In this document: piece after piece, positions 7,933-17,200 of the stretch | Layout: each line of letters opens with the position of its first letter | Position numbering within the stretch: the first letter of the stretch is position 1 | Assembly: GCA_026418275.1 (NCBI GenBank) | Contig: JAOABQ010000011.1 | Coordinates: forward strand, 54,513-118,512 | Direction of reading: 5' to 3' | From: Clostridia bacterium | GTDB taxonomy: Bacteria > Bacillota > Clostridia > Acetivibrionales > DSM-2933 | DNA length: 64,000 nt | The notes under the pieces: model-generated | Databases searched by the model: none | Seen by the model: the letters and a program-made list of their open reading frames with translations, nothing else | Told to the model about the DNA's origin: nothing | Made by a program: the position numbers and the translations under genes

Positions 7933-8395
7933 AAAGAGCTAATAATGATCTTCACTACAGCCAATGTAGATCCCTGACAACCTTAAAGCAATCTTTCGAC
8001 TACTCTAAAGCTTTACAGAACCTGCATTCACCTTTGCTCGACAGTCAAAAATCCCTTGGAAGCCTGTTGCAACCGTTAGGCTGCAGCAGACCTCCAGCAA
8101 AATAGATTATAAAGGAATTACTAAATACATAGTAAGCTGTTATAAAAATATTGAATGCCTGCGGAACCTTTGACTATCTTAGCTCGAATACAATATATCC
8201 CTTTTGACCCTACTGCAATAGGTGTTACCGCAGTAAAGCCTTAGAGGATATATTATACTCTGCCCGCCGGCTAATACCAAGCCTTTACGTCTCAAAGGAC
8301 GAGACCTGACATTAACCTTTGGCCGAATATTACAAAGCCTTTCGACCTTATAATACTCTTGGCTCAACCATCATCAACCCTTGTGATATTATTAT
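7933..8395 (-). ncRNA. Candidate large structured non-coding RNA (about 460 nt)
   Basis: There is no credible gene for about 700 bp, yet the minus strand folds well. The stems include a 15-bp helix pairing 8257-8243 with 8200-8185; an 11-bp hairpin (8358-8325) with a GAAA-containing loop; a GTCTC/GAGAC hairpin near 8304-8288; a TACTGC/GCAGTA hairpin (8236-8210); and a two-part hairpin at 8095-8059 with a TAAC tetraloop. Several stems use G-U pairs that exist only in the minus-strand transcript, and unpaired AAAGG runs recur, so minus is the likely sense strand. It ends with a hairpin and CTCTTTTTT near 7940-7930. Size and complexity recall OLE-class RNAs, but I cannot confirm that family. It lacks the landmarks of tmRNA, RNase P or SRP RNA. 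Confidence 0.6.
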
Positions 8396-8644
8396 GATCC
8401 GAAATTGTCTTTTTATGAATGTTAAATAATGGTTAGGTTGCGTAATTTTGAAATAAACTTGATTCTCTATGTATCATGAAGTACAATATGCCTGATGATT
8501 TAATTCAATCTTATTTAATAAGAATTAAAATAAAGAGAAACAATAACCAATGAAATGGGTTATGATCATCATTTGTCAGACTAGGTTAGGGAATAAACTT
8601 TTGTTAAATTTATCATGATTTCTAAAGTAGGAGGGTTACAATTT

Positions 8645-9688
8645 ATGAACAGTTATTTAAAGGATGTTTTTGCCCAACCGGCTATTTTAAGAAAAGCCTT
8701 TGAGGAGTACATAAGCAGTGAAAGCTTAAATAAAATGAATCAGCTGGCCCGGAAAAAATACCATAAAGTGATTTATTCGGGAATGGGTGGATCCCATTAT
8801 GCGTGTTATGGTGCTTGTATTGAACTTGTCAGGAACGGGTACAATGCGTTCGTAAAGTCTGCAGGTGAGCTTTTACATTATGAATACCAGTTGCTGGATG
8901 AAAATACACTGCTGTTTTTGGTTTCCCAGTCAGGGGAGAGTGCTGAAATTGTTCATTTGATAGACAAAATTCCGGATTCCTGCACCGTTGTTGCGATTAC
9001 CAACAAACCGGATAGTACTTTGGCAAAAAGGGGTAATTTTGTATTTACCTTAAATGTACCGGATGAGGAGGCTGTTGCAACGCGAACTTATTTATCTACA
9101 ATTATACTTTTGGGGATTATAGCCAAAACAATGACCAAGGGACTCAATGATGAGATGATAGACCAGTTTCGATCTGCAATAAACCACATTGAAAAGTTTT
9201 TATCAAAGGACTTTGAAGCAATGAAACAAGAATTAAAGGAGTTTATCGGAGTTCCGGGATATATTTGCCTCACAGGAAGAGGCTTTTCTTATTCGACAGT
9301 TCTAGCTGGAGGTTTATTTATACGCGAAGTAGGGAAGTTCCCTTGTATCAGCATTGATAGTGGAGAATTCAGACATGGACCCTTTGAGTTAATCGATAAG
9401 GATTTTACAGGTATTATTGTTTCTCCTGAAGGACTCACATACGGCATTAACCGGAAATTAGCCGAAGATATTGCCAAAAGGGGTGGTAAAGTATTATTTA
9501 TTACCAACCGTAAAACCGAGTTTAAGCATGAGAACATATTCACCGTCGAAATGGAAAACATGGATGAGTTCCTAGCGCCGATTACAGAAATTGTTCCTAT
9601 ACAAATTGTTGCAAATAACATCGCAGAAAACAAAAATATTGAGGTAGGAAAATTCAGATGGTCCTCCAAAGTCGTTCAATCGGAATAA
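8645..9688 (+). CDS. Double SIS-domain sugar phosphate isomerase/deglycase-like protein
   Basis: A 347-residue protein with two SIS (sugar isomerase) domains, related to the isomerase half of GlmS and to FrlB/AgaS-type enzymes that act on amino-sugar phosphates or fructosamine phosphates. The first domain shows YSGMGGSHYA and the phosphosugar-binding loop VSQSGES; the second shows LTGRGFSYS and the signature EFRHGPFE, whose Glu and His are the usual catalytic pair. No glutaminase domain is present, so it is not glucosamine synthase. ATG 8645 follows AGGAGGG by 9 bases; an earlier in-frame ATG at 8615 has no ribosome binding site. It is a single-gene unit with its own terminator. The substrate is unknown. 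Confidence 0.87.
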   Translation: MNSYLKDVFAQPAILRKAFEEYISSESLNKMNQLARKKYHKVIYSGMGGSHYACYGACIELVRNGYNAFVKSAGELLHYEYQLLDENTLLFLVSQSGESAEIVHLIDKIPDSCTVVAITNKPDSTLAKRGNFVFTLNVPDEEAVATRTYLSTIILLGIIAKTMTKGLNDEMIDQFRSAINHIEKFLSKDFEAMKQELKEFIGVPGYICLTGRGFSYSTVLAGGLFIREVGKFPCISIDSGEFRHGPFELIDKDFTGIIVSPEGLTYGINRKLAEDIAKRGGKVLFITNRKTEFKHENIFTVEMENMDEFLAPITEIVPIQIVANNIAENKNIEVGKFRWSSKVVQSE

Positions 9689-9780
9689 TAATAAGGATAT
9701 CAAGTTAAATAATATAACCTGTATCAAAAGCAGATATTGAAATTACGGGAAGTGAATAACGGTTTTGATGTTCAATGTTG

Positions 9781-9816
9781 AAAAAGTTTCGGCAGATAGA
9801 TTTGCCGGAACTTTTT
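9781..9816 (+). terminator. Terminator after SIS-domain gene
   Basis: Hairpin AAAAAGTTTCGGCA (9781-9794) with TGCCGGAACTTTTT (9803-9816), followed by GTTGTT. It also faces the convergent minus-strand operon. Confidence 0.75.
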
Positions 9817-9878
9817 GTTGTTCACATTGTTATTAGAAGGGATACTCTAAATGGGAGCAGTTTTTTCATCATTATGTT

Positions 9879-10181
9879 CTAAACTAATTGAATTTCATAG
9901 ATTTCATCCGGAATATCCAAAACAGTGTAAATTTCCTTTAAAATCTCACTGCAGCGGATTTTATTTTTTCCCTTGGTTAACATTTGATCGAAATAACTGT
10001 CAATTTCAAAAAATAGCTTTTTCATAACAAAGGACCGGTGGATAACACACGGCTCACTGTCATTAAACAGCTCTATACTTTTTCGGATAATGAATTTTTC
10101 CGAAAGAGGCAGGGATGTCAGTTTATATTGAAAAACAATCTTTTGATTCTGGTCTAGGAAGTTTATGTTCTTTATTCTCAT
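9879..10181 (-). CDS. Unrecognised small protein, partner of Trx-CcdA gene
   Basis: A 100-residue predicted cytoplasmic protein of no family I recognise. The frame is open upstream to 10328, but the ATG at 10181 is chosen because GGAGGT stands 9 bases before it and the longer version would run through the end of the upstream gene. It begins MRIKNINFLDQ, is rich in charged and hydrophobic residues, has two Cys far apart and has no membrane helix. It starts 19 bp after the stop of the thioredoxin-CcdA gene, so the two are almost certainly cotranscribed and it may work in the same thiol pathway. That role is inference only. Confidence 0.65.
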   Translation of the reverse strand: MRIKNINFLDQNQKIVFQYKLTSLPLSEKFIIRKSIELFNDSEPCVIHRSFVMKKLFFEIDSYFDQMLTKGKNKIRCSEILKEIYTVLDIPDEIYEIQLV

Positions 10182-10200
10182 AAGCCCGATACCTCCAAAA

Positions 10201-11331
10201 TTAAAACCACAAAATAATGAAAATAAAAAAGAGAAGAAACAAAAGTGCGTTGATGAGCTTAACCCAGTGCATTTTTGACCGAACAACTTCTGAAACATCA
10301 AAGATTTCTTTTCCTTTATAGATAACAACAGTGAGTATGATTAGCGGTATTATAAAAGCGGTAACATATAAAAGGAAGTAAAATAAGGCTGTATAATTTA
10401 GGCTTTGGGTGGTTTGAATTACAGTGACGATGGTTGCAAGGTAAATTTGACCGGTACATAAAAATTCACCCAGGGATATGATGGCTCCCGTTAAAAAGCT
10501 TAGTGTGACAAGTATTTTTGGATTGGATATGGATGAAACTCTTTTCATGCATGTATGATTTAACTTTCTAAGAGAAAAGGGCAGTTGAAGCTTAATTTTA
10601 CCATACTTTTCAAACTTCGCAGCAAAAAAATCATGAAGGTTCATGAAGAAGATGACCGTCACAAAAGAAAGCATAACATATTTTAAAATGGATTGAAGCC
10701 AGGTCAAGTTTACCTTTGCTAAAGCACAGAATAATAAGGTGCCCAGTAAAAAATACGTTATAAATTTACCCAGAATAAATGAAATGCCTGCTCTTAATAT
10801 GTTTTTCCTATTCATGGCAAGAATAGATAAAAAAAATAGGAGCATGGATATAGAACAAGGATTTAAACCGTTTATAAGGCCGGCACCAAAAACGCCTGCC
10901 ACCTTTAAACTCAGAAATTTCTTCTGGTCGAGGCTAAAATCATTGCTGTCATCTATTACTTCCATGGTATCCGGGCCATCACCAGCCATAATCAGGCTTT
11001 CTAAGTTTTCTTTTATATTGTCCTCTCCGATAAAATACTTGTTTTTTATGAAAACAACCGGGATTTCACCTATTTGTGCATCTGTCTTTGTATAGCGTTC
11101 ACCGTATTTATTAAGGAGAGCTTTATTTTTTAAATCAAGGATATTGTATTTGATTAAAATGATGTGGGGGTAACTCTCCTGAAGACTTTTGAAATAAGGC
11201 TCCAACTGTTTGCATTTAGAGCATGTTTCGGAATAGAAGTATATCACCTTTAAATTAGGGCTGGTTGCAAAGCAAATGTTTATAAATAGTAGAAATATCG
11301 CTACAATGGTAAAAAGTCCGATTTTTTTCAT
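10201..11331 (-). CDS. Thioredoxin-like / CcdA-DsbD-like membrane fusion protein
   Basis: A 376-residue protein that joins an exported thioredoxin-like domain to a polytopic CcdA/DsbD-beta membrane domain, so it should move reducing equivalents across the membrane. After a signal anchor (residues 1-22) comes the thioredoxin-like fold with the redox pair CSKC (YFYSETCSKCKQ) and a cis-Pro segment GEIPVVF. The membrane part has about six helices, with Cys residues in GLNPCSISM and GEFLCTGQIY, matching the paired cysteines of CcdA. The start at 11331 follows AGGAGG; the TTG at 11349 lies inside that ribosome binding site region. The gene heads a two-gene operon. Cytochrome c maturation genes are absent nearby, so secreted-protein thiol repair is a more likely role. 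Confidence 0.85.
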   Translation of the reverse strand: MKKIGLFTIVAIFLLFINICFATSPNLKVIYFYSETCSKCKQLEPYFKSLQESYPHIILIKYNILDLKNKALLNKYGERYTKTDAQIGEIPVVFIKNKYFIGEDNIKENLESLIMAGDGPDTMEVIDDSNDFSLDQKKFLSLKVAGVFGAGLINGLNPCSISMLLFFLSILAMNRKNILRAGISFILGKFITYFLLGTLLFCALAKVNLTWLQSILKYVMLSFVTVIFFMNLHDFFAAKFEKYGKIKLQLPFSLRKLNHTCMKRVSSISNPKILVTLSFLTGAIISLGEFLCTGQIYLATIVTVIQTTQSLNYTALFYFLLYVTAFIIPLIILTVVIYKGKEIFDVSEVVRSKMHWVKLINALLFLLFFIFIILWF

Positions 11332-11463
11332 CGACCTTTCCTCCTGCAACTTCAGTTTTTTATACTGACTTGATTGGAAAAACGCGGATGGCCTCTCAAA
11401 AGGTACTTATCACAGTGATTTGATTACTTTATTATTGGAATACAAATAGGTATTATTACCGGG

Positions 11464-11493
11464 CCTTGGCCCAAAGCTTCGGCCCGGCAACAT
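11464..11493 (-). terminator. GC-rich hairpin after the protease gene
   Basis: CCGGGCC (11464-11470) pairs with GGCCCGG (11486-11492) across a GC-rich loop that can itself pair. It lacks a clear T-run on the minus strand, so the call as a terminator is moderate. Confidence 0.5.
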
Positions 11494-11514
11494 CAAACGT
11501 TAAAAACTTTTAGT

Positions 11515-12678
11515 TTATCTTAGACTCCATAAGCTGGGTGCATTGGGTGGCTCCCAACCAACTTGTGCTGTATGTGCGATAACACATGCATATGTTCTGC
11601 CGCCATAGGTTACTGTACTTCCTACACTGTAGTATGTACCTGCTTTCCAGGTGCCTGTAGGAATAGGGGTATTATTGTTTGGTGTTGGAGTCGGCTTAAC
11701 AACCGGAGTTGGCGCGATAGTAGGATTCGAGCCTCCGTTATATACTACATAAGTAGCGTTATAACCTACTTTGCTCACACCATAGCCAATCCACATATAG
11801 CCGCCTTCACCCCAGCCGGAGCCCCATGAGTTTCTGAGAAGAAATGCTTTTTTGCTTTCGTCCCAGCCTACAAGGAGAATAGCATGATTTGGTGTACCAT
11901 TTACACTGCGGTTGAATATTCCGCCGCGGTATGACTGGAAATAGCTGTCTACATAAACGGCAGCAGCTACAGCTCCATAGTTATAGATAGCAGTTTTGAT
12001 TGCTTCAACAGACGGTACGGACATGGAGGCACCTACGTATCCCCAGCCGCTGATTTTATATGTGTGAGTTAAACCGGATTTACATGCAACTTTAGATCCA
12101 ACATACGGGAAAGCACTTTCGGGAACTGCACCATAGTTTTGATGCATTTCATGTACCCACCAGCCGCCGGAGCAGCTGTAGCCTTTGGTATTACAGGACA
12201 GAAGATATTGTTCCGAGAGGTCTGTTTTTATGCCTGCTTTGATGGCCAAAGTACATTCGAAAACACCGGCAGTACCAAATGCCCAGCAGCTTCCGCAGCT
12301 GCCTTGGTTTCTTACCGGGGTCAAGCTGGCTCTTGGGTCATAGGAAGCAGGGAGAGCCCTTACTGCTTGAATGCTCCCTGAAATAGGTGCCTGTTCTATT
12401 TTTTCAGGGGCTTTTAATCCGCAGAGTTGATTAATAGAGTATTGGGTAACAGAATTCCTGCCGATTTGGAAGGTATACTTATTCTTTTTGATATCGGCAT
12501 TCATTTTTTCAAAATCCTGTGATGAGTACTGAGTTCCCGCAGGTGCTTGTACTTCTGGAGCACCCTTGTTATCACATCCACAGTCATTATTTGCCAAAGT
12601 GCCTGTAGCGTTGAAAGTGACTAGCAGTGCTAGTATAAGGGAAACGCAGAGGCCTTTTTTAAACCATTTCTTAAACAT
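11515..12678 (-). CDS. Secreted papain-family (C1A) cysteine protease with C-terminal CBM5/12-like module
   Basis: A 387-residue secreted protease. A basic signal peptide (residues 1-29) is followed by a short Cys-containing and propeptide-like region (about 30-108) and then a C1A catalytic domain. The active-site Cys131 lies in QGSCGSCWAF, His265 in NHAILLVGW and Asn283 in RNSWGSGWGEGGY; the oxyanion Gln is Q125. A Pro/Thr linker (about 320-342) leads to a 45-residue module with the GxYYxxGxxVxYxGxxYxC pattern and a W-rich end (GWEPPN, LWSLR), as in CBM5/12 chitin-binding domains. AGGAGG precedes the ATG. It carries no dockerin, so it is likely a free or wall-bound enzyme. Protease class is certain; polysaccharide target is inferred. 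Confidence 0.92.
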   Translation of the reverse strand: MFKKWFKKGLCVSLILALLVTFNATGTLANNDCGCDNKGAPEVQAPAGTQYSSQDFEKMNADIKKNKYTFQIGRNSVTQYSINQLCGLKAPEKIEQAPISGSIQAVRALPASYDPRASLTPVRNQGSCGSCWAFGTAGVFECTLAIKAGIKTDLSEQYLLSCNTKGYSCSGGWWVHEMHQNYGAVPESAFPYVGSKVACKSGLTHTYKISGWGYVGASMSVPSVEAIKTAIYNYGAVAAAVYVDSYFQSYRGGIFNRSVNGTPNHAILLVGWDESKKAFLLRNSWGSGWGEGGYMWIGYGVSKVGYNATYVVYNGGSNPTIAPTPVVKPTPTPNNNTPIPTGTWKAGTYYSVGSTVTYGGRTYACVIAHTAQVGWEPPNAPSLWSLR

Positions 12679-12718
12679 AATCTTTCCTCCTATTTAAGTT
12701 TAAGGTAAGATGGATAAT

Positions 12719-12776
12719 GCTTGTTATTGCAATAACCAAACAAGCCTAATAAAATTAGGCTGAAAAATTGTGTCAA
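12719..12776 (-). promoter_or_regulatory. Protease promoter with overlapping dyads
   Basis: On the minus strand TTGACA (12776 to 12771) is followed after 17 bp by TTTATT (12753 to 12748). The -10 lies in the centre of the dyad AGCCTAAT-AAA-ATTAGGCT (12743-12761). A second palindrome, GTTATTGCAATAAC (12723-12736), lies just downstream. These could be operators or leader hairpins. The remaining sequence from 12780 to 13120 shows no gene or element I can support. Confidence 0.5.
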
Positions 12777-13125
12777 ATTGCTTTTTATTTACTAATAGGC
12801 GGCATTTAAAATATGATATACTACATAGAAATATGAGAATATAGCACTGTACAAAAAAGTGGAAATGCTTATTTGGTCGATCCGGATCAATCGAAACATT
12901 ACTTACTTTTTATGCCAGTATAGTATTCCTTGAAAAAAATGGTTTTCTGTCGGGGTGAAATGTAAATGATTTGTTCGATGAAAGATACGGTTAACATCAA
13001 CCGTTTGAAAGGTATCCGACCCATTTCTCCAGCATGATTGAGAGGAATATGTATGTAGATTTATTGTGAACTCTATAAAAAACAAAAGGATTATTGGAAG
13101 ATGTATTCAATAAAGTAAAAAAATA

Positions 13126-13156
13126 TTGACTGTTCCCTTAGGGCTTGCTTTATACT
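13126..13156 (+). promoter_or_regulatory. MerR-type promoter with 19-bp spacer
   Basis: TTGACT (13126-13131) and TATACT (13151-13156) are separated by 19 bp, the over-long spacer typical of MerR-activated promoters. The spacer holds a near-symmetrical CCCTTAGGG (13135-13143). It drives the MerR-family gene 30 bp downstream, so autoregulation is expected. Confidence 0.75.
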
Positions 13157-13185
13157 TTACAATAACAGGATAGGAGGGATTTCAC

Positions 13186-14139
13186 ATGAAGATTGGAGAA
13201 GTGATGGAAATCACAGGCTTAACAAAGAAAGCAATACATTTTTATGAAGAGCAAAAACTCATAAACCCGGCAATAAATAAAGATAACAACTACCGGGAGT
13301 ATACTGGGGAGGATGTAAACCGTTTAATCCAGATATCCCTCATGAGACAGTTGGATATACCGATTAAAGATATACAACGTATCATGGAGTGTCCCACAGA
13401 GTTAAAGTTATTGCTAAAGAGGCATCTGGAAAAGCTTGAAGAAAATATTCAAAGGGCGGAAAAAAGTAAAAAAATTATTCATTCCTGTCTTAAGGATATG
13501 GATAATGAAATAGAACCTTTGTCAGGGATTTCGGACAAACTTTTGCTTTTAAGCAAAAGCCTCGAAATGGACATCAAGGGCCGTGAAGGCTACATAAAAA
13601 AACAACTTTTAAAAATGTTTCCGGGTAATTTCGGGAAGATGTTCTTATTGCAATATGCTCCATTTTTATATGAGCCCATTGATACAGTAGAGAAAGAGGA
13701 AGCATGGATATCAATTGTAAGGTTTTTGGATGATGTGGAGGGGATAGAATATCCCGAGTTCATGAAGTCCATTTATGAGAATTTATCGGAAGAGCAATGG
13801 GAACAAGTCGAAAAAGTGGTCACAATGCACATTCATAAATGGATAAACCTAACAAATGAAGAGTTTGAAAGGGAAAAAGAACTGCATATTAAAAAAATAA
13901 AGGAAAATTTAGGCCAGTTTAATGACTTACCTGTGCAACAAATGACTAATCAAAATCTTTTAAAGAATAATGAGGGAGAGTTTAAAACCAAGCTTAAGGA
14001 ATTAGGCTATTATGACAAGTTTGTGGAAAAACTTAAGATATTAAGTAAAGATTTCTGTCAATATGAGACGAGGATGTTGGCAATCCAAAATGAATTAAAC
14101 CCCAGATTGGATGAGACAGGGAGGATTATAGTGGATTAA
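13186..14139 (+). CDS. MerR-family transcriptional regulator with large effector domain
   Basis: A 317-residue regulator. Residues 1-70 form a winged helix-turn-helix of MerR type (MKIGEVMEITGLTKKAIHFY, then NYREYTGEDVNRL), followed by a coiled-coil segment (about 75-115) and a long, mainly helical C-terminal domain of about 200 residues with no Cys cluster. Metal sensing of the CueR/MerR kind is therefore unlikely, and a small-molecule or multidrug-sensor role is more plausible. AGGAGG precedes the ATG. Its own promoter has the 19-bp spacer that MerR proteins act on. No efflux pump or other obvious target is adjacent, so it may control distant genes. The family is certain; the ligand is unknown. 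Confidence 0.9.
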   Translation: MKIGEVMEITGLTKKAIHFYEEQKLINPAINKDNNYREYTGEDVNRLIQISLMRQLDIPIKDIQRIMECPTELKLLLKRHLEKLEENIQRAEKSKKIIHSCLKDMDNEIEPLSGISDKLLLLSKSLEMDIKGREGYIKKQLLKMFPGNFGKMFLLQYAPFLYEPIDTVEKEEAWISIVRFLDDVEGIEYPEFMKSIYENLSEEQWEQVEKVVTMHIHKWINLTNEEFEREKELHIKKIKENLGQFNDLPVQQMTNQNLLKNNEGEFKTKLKELGYYDKFVEKLKILSKDFCQYETRMLAIQNELNPRLDETGRIIVD

Positions 14140-14191
14140 CTTTTAAGGAGCTTTATACTAAAAAATAAATTATATAATACCATAAAATAAC

Positions 14192-14239
14192 TAAACCCCG
14201 TTAGGAAGCCCTGTAAATGAATCTTCCTAACGGGGTTTA
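14192..14239. terminator. Bidirectional terminator between convergent genes
   Basis: A perfect 17-bp stem, TAAACCCCGTTAGGAAG (14192-14208) with its complement at 14223-14239, lies between the MerR gene and the convergent LRR/Kelch gene, with A/T-rich flanks on both sides. Confidence 0.85.
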
Positions 14240-14259
14240 TAAAATGTATGAATTGTTAC

Positions 14260-17200
14260 TTAGATAATAACCGGATAGTAAGCAGAAGTTGTATTAAAGT
14301 GCTTGATGATAGTCAGAATATCTTCCATATTGATTGCGTTATCCTTATTTAAGTCACAAGTAGGATTGAATTTTCCATCCCCCAATGCACTGTTAAAATA
14401 CTTGATGATTTCCAAAATATCCTGGATATTCACTGCGTTGTTTTGAATTCCTTCCCATGGCATATCACCAACCCAAAGGTCAACAGGAGCAGTCGGATCT
14501 CCAATCTGGCTGTTTGCCCAAACATCTCCTATATACCGTGTCAGGTAGGTTGGTTTGGTTATTTTTAATGTATAGCCTTCGGAAGTGTATCCAAGACCGT
14601 AAATTTCAAAATATCCGTCAGCATTTGTTGATGCTTGCATGCCCGTTCCTTCAATTTCAACTTTAAACCCTGATTTTATTGTACATGCGGGAGAAGCATA
14701 AACTTCGACAATATCCATATTTATATTATTGGCAGCTCCGCCAATTAAGTACAGTTTCCCATCTACAGTAGTTGCACGCAAACCTTCTTTGGAAGACTGA
14801 AGATTCGACTTCTTTTCTACCTTATCCAGTACAATATCGTATTCTTCCACGATGTTTAAGCAGTTATTGCCATCCGAGCCACCGGCAATATAAATCTTAT
14901 TGCCTAATGTTCCCGCAGCAAGATGCCTTCTGGGAGTGATGGATGCCTTTTTGGTAGTCCAAGTATCTGCTGCTGGATCATATTCGTCAATCTCTGCTAT
15001 ATATTTGCCGTTTTCATCATTACCGCCAAAGACATATATTTTGTTATTTGCAACTGAAACTGCGTGGTATGTTCGGGCATTTAGCATGCTGGCTTTGGTT
15101 GTCCAGACACCCGTTGAAGGATCAAATTCCTCAACGGCTTTTACCGGCCCATGATTTCCCCATCCGCCAAGGGCATATATTTTACCGTTTACTACTGCAA
15201 CTCCTGGATTATCCCGGGCGGTAGGCATTGATGATTTCATTACCCATAGGTTGTTTGCCGGATCATATTCCTCAACAGTATTCATTATAGTGGTTCCGTT
15301 GAAACCCCCGATGGTGTAAAGCTTGCCGTTGACTGCTGCAGCCCCTAAATACCTTCTGGGAGTAAGCAGGTTTGCTTTTACTTTCCATGTATCGGTTGCT
15401 ATATCATATTCCTCTAGAGTAGCGGAGTTTCCAACCTCGTCGTGGCCACCCATAACATAAATTTTACCGTTTACTTCAGCTTGACCGTGACCCCACTTGG
15501 CAGTAGGCATGGGGAATTTGACAGTGCTTGAAAAAGTGTTATCAGAGATAAGATCAGGGGCTAGGTATCCGGATATTTTATTTAGTTTGAAGTCTTTAGT
15601 TTGAAGGTTATGATAGTAAGAGACTACCGGACTAAAATCCATGATTGGATTATTTCCTAAAAATAAGGTTTGTAAGTTCTTTAAAGATGTTAATACACTG
15701 ATATCAGTGATTTTATTGTTTGAGAGATACAAACTTGTCAAACCTATTAATGATTTTAAACTGGTGATGCTTTTTACCTGATTATTATCCAAAGATAAGG
15801 CTTGAAGGTTTACCAGGTTATGTATGGCACTGATATCACTGATCATATTTCCATTTAAATACGCATAAACCAGTCTTTTTAATGAAACGAGTGGGGTTAT
15901 ATCGCTTACGAGATTGTAACTAAGATTGATATTTTCTATATTTTGCAGCTTTTCCAGCCCGTTAATACTGGTAATGTTGTTATTGTATAAATAAAGAGAT
16001 TGTAAATCAAGCAAGGTACTTAAAGGACTAATGTCGGTTAACTTATTGTCGCCTAGACTCAAATAATTTAGGCCTGATAAATTGGATAATGCAGATAATT
16101 CAGAAATTTCGTTTTGACATAAATCCAGTGTCTTTAAAGTGGTTAAGCTTTTTAAAGGGCTGATGTCTGTTATTTCATTAAGGCCTAAATTGAGATAGGT
16201 TAGATTTCCAAGTCCACTCAAATCGCTGATATTCGTAAGTTTATTGCCATATAAATTGATGCCGGATAATTGTGTAAGGCTGCTTAAAGGGCTAAGATCC
16301 TGGATGGAATTATTTCCAATATTAAGGTAAGTGAGATTCGAGAGATGTTGTATTCCTTCCAGACTCACAATTCCACTGGATGAAGCCTCAAGATAAAGAA
16401 GTTGTTGGGCATCACTTTTTAAAATGGCTCCCACTTTTTTATTGACTGCTTTTCTTACAACAGCTTCCAGGTTGGCATCCATAAAAACGACAGGTGAATT
16501 ATCATATGAGTAAATGGAGATTATATTGCTGTTTTCACTGAATTGGTATGTGCCTCCAAAGGTTTCCACAACAAACTTTAGTGGTATAAAAGTTCTTCCA
16601 TCCTGAACAAATGGAGGATTTGACAAAACCCCTTGTTGATCGTTAAAAGTGTAGCCTGTGTTGCCTATGGACATCTTTAGTATTCCTTTGGAAGAGGAAA
16701 AGGTAATTGACTGTTTTTGCGCATCCCATTCGGTTGTAAGGCTCATTTTTTCAGCTACAAGCCTTAACGGTGCGAAAAATTCACCCTGGGCGTTTATAAG
16801 AGGGATATCTAAAAGGTTATATTGATCGTTTATATAGAGCCCGGACAGATTATTAAGATCAAAATCCCGGTCTATAAGGTTTCTGTAATAACTTGTTACG
16901 GGAGAAAAATCATTGGCTGGATTTTGGGCTAAATATAGTGTAGATAATTTTTTTAAGTATTGAAGTGTAGTATAAGTATCAATGTTATTATTGTTTAGAT
17001 AGAGTTTTTCCAGGTTGTATAAGCTGCTTAAAGGAAAAACATTCTGAATCTGGTTGCTTGATAGATTTAATTCGGTCAGTTTATTCAAATTGGATAATTG
17101 AATGGTATCTATTATTTGGTTTCTGCTTAAATCTAATTTTGATAGATTGGATAGTTTATGAATACCGCTAAGATCCTTAATTTGCATGTTGGATGCATGC

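Noticed and set aside
8179..8367. Minus-strand 62-codon frame inside the structured region
   Set aside because: No ribosome binding site; the stems and loops explain the sequence better as RNA.
7933..8395. Structured region as tmRNA, RNase P RNA or SRP RNA
   Set aside because: None of the conserved landmarks (tag frame and CCA end, GAGGAAAGTC-type core, SRP Alu motif) could be found on either strand.
12903..13085. 60-codon minus-strand frame upstream of the MerR gene
   Set aside because: No ribosome binding site, no recognisable protein features, and it overlaps promoter-type sequence.
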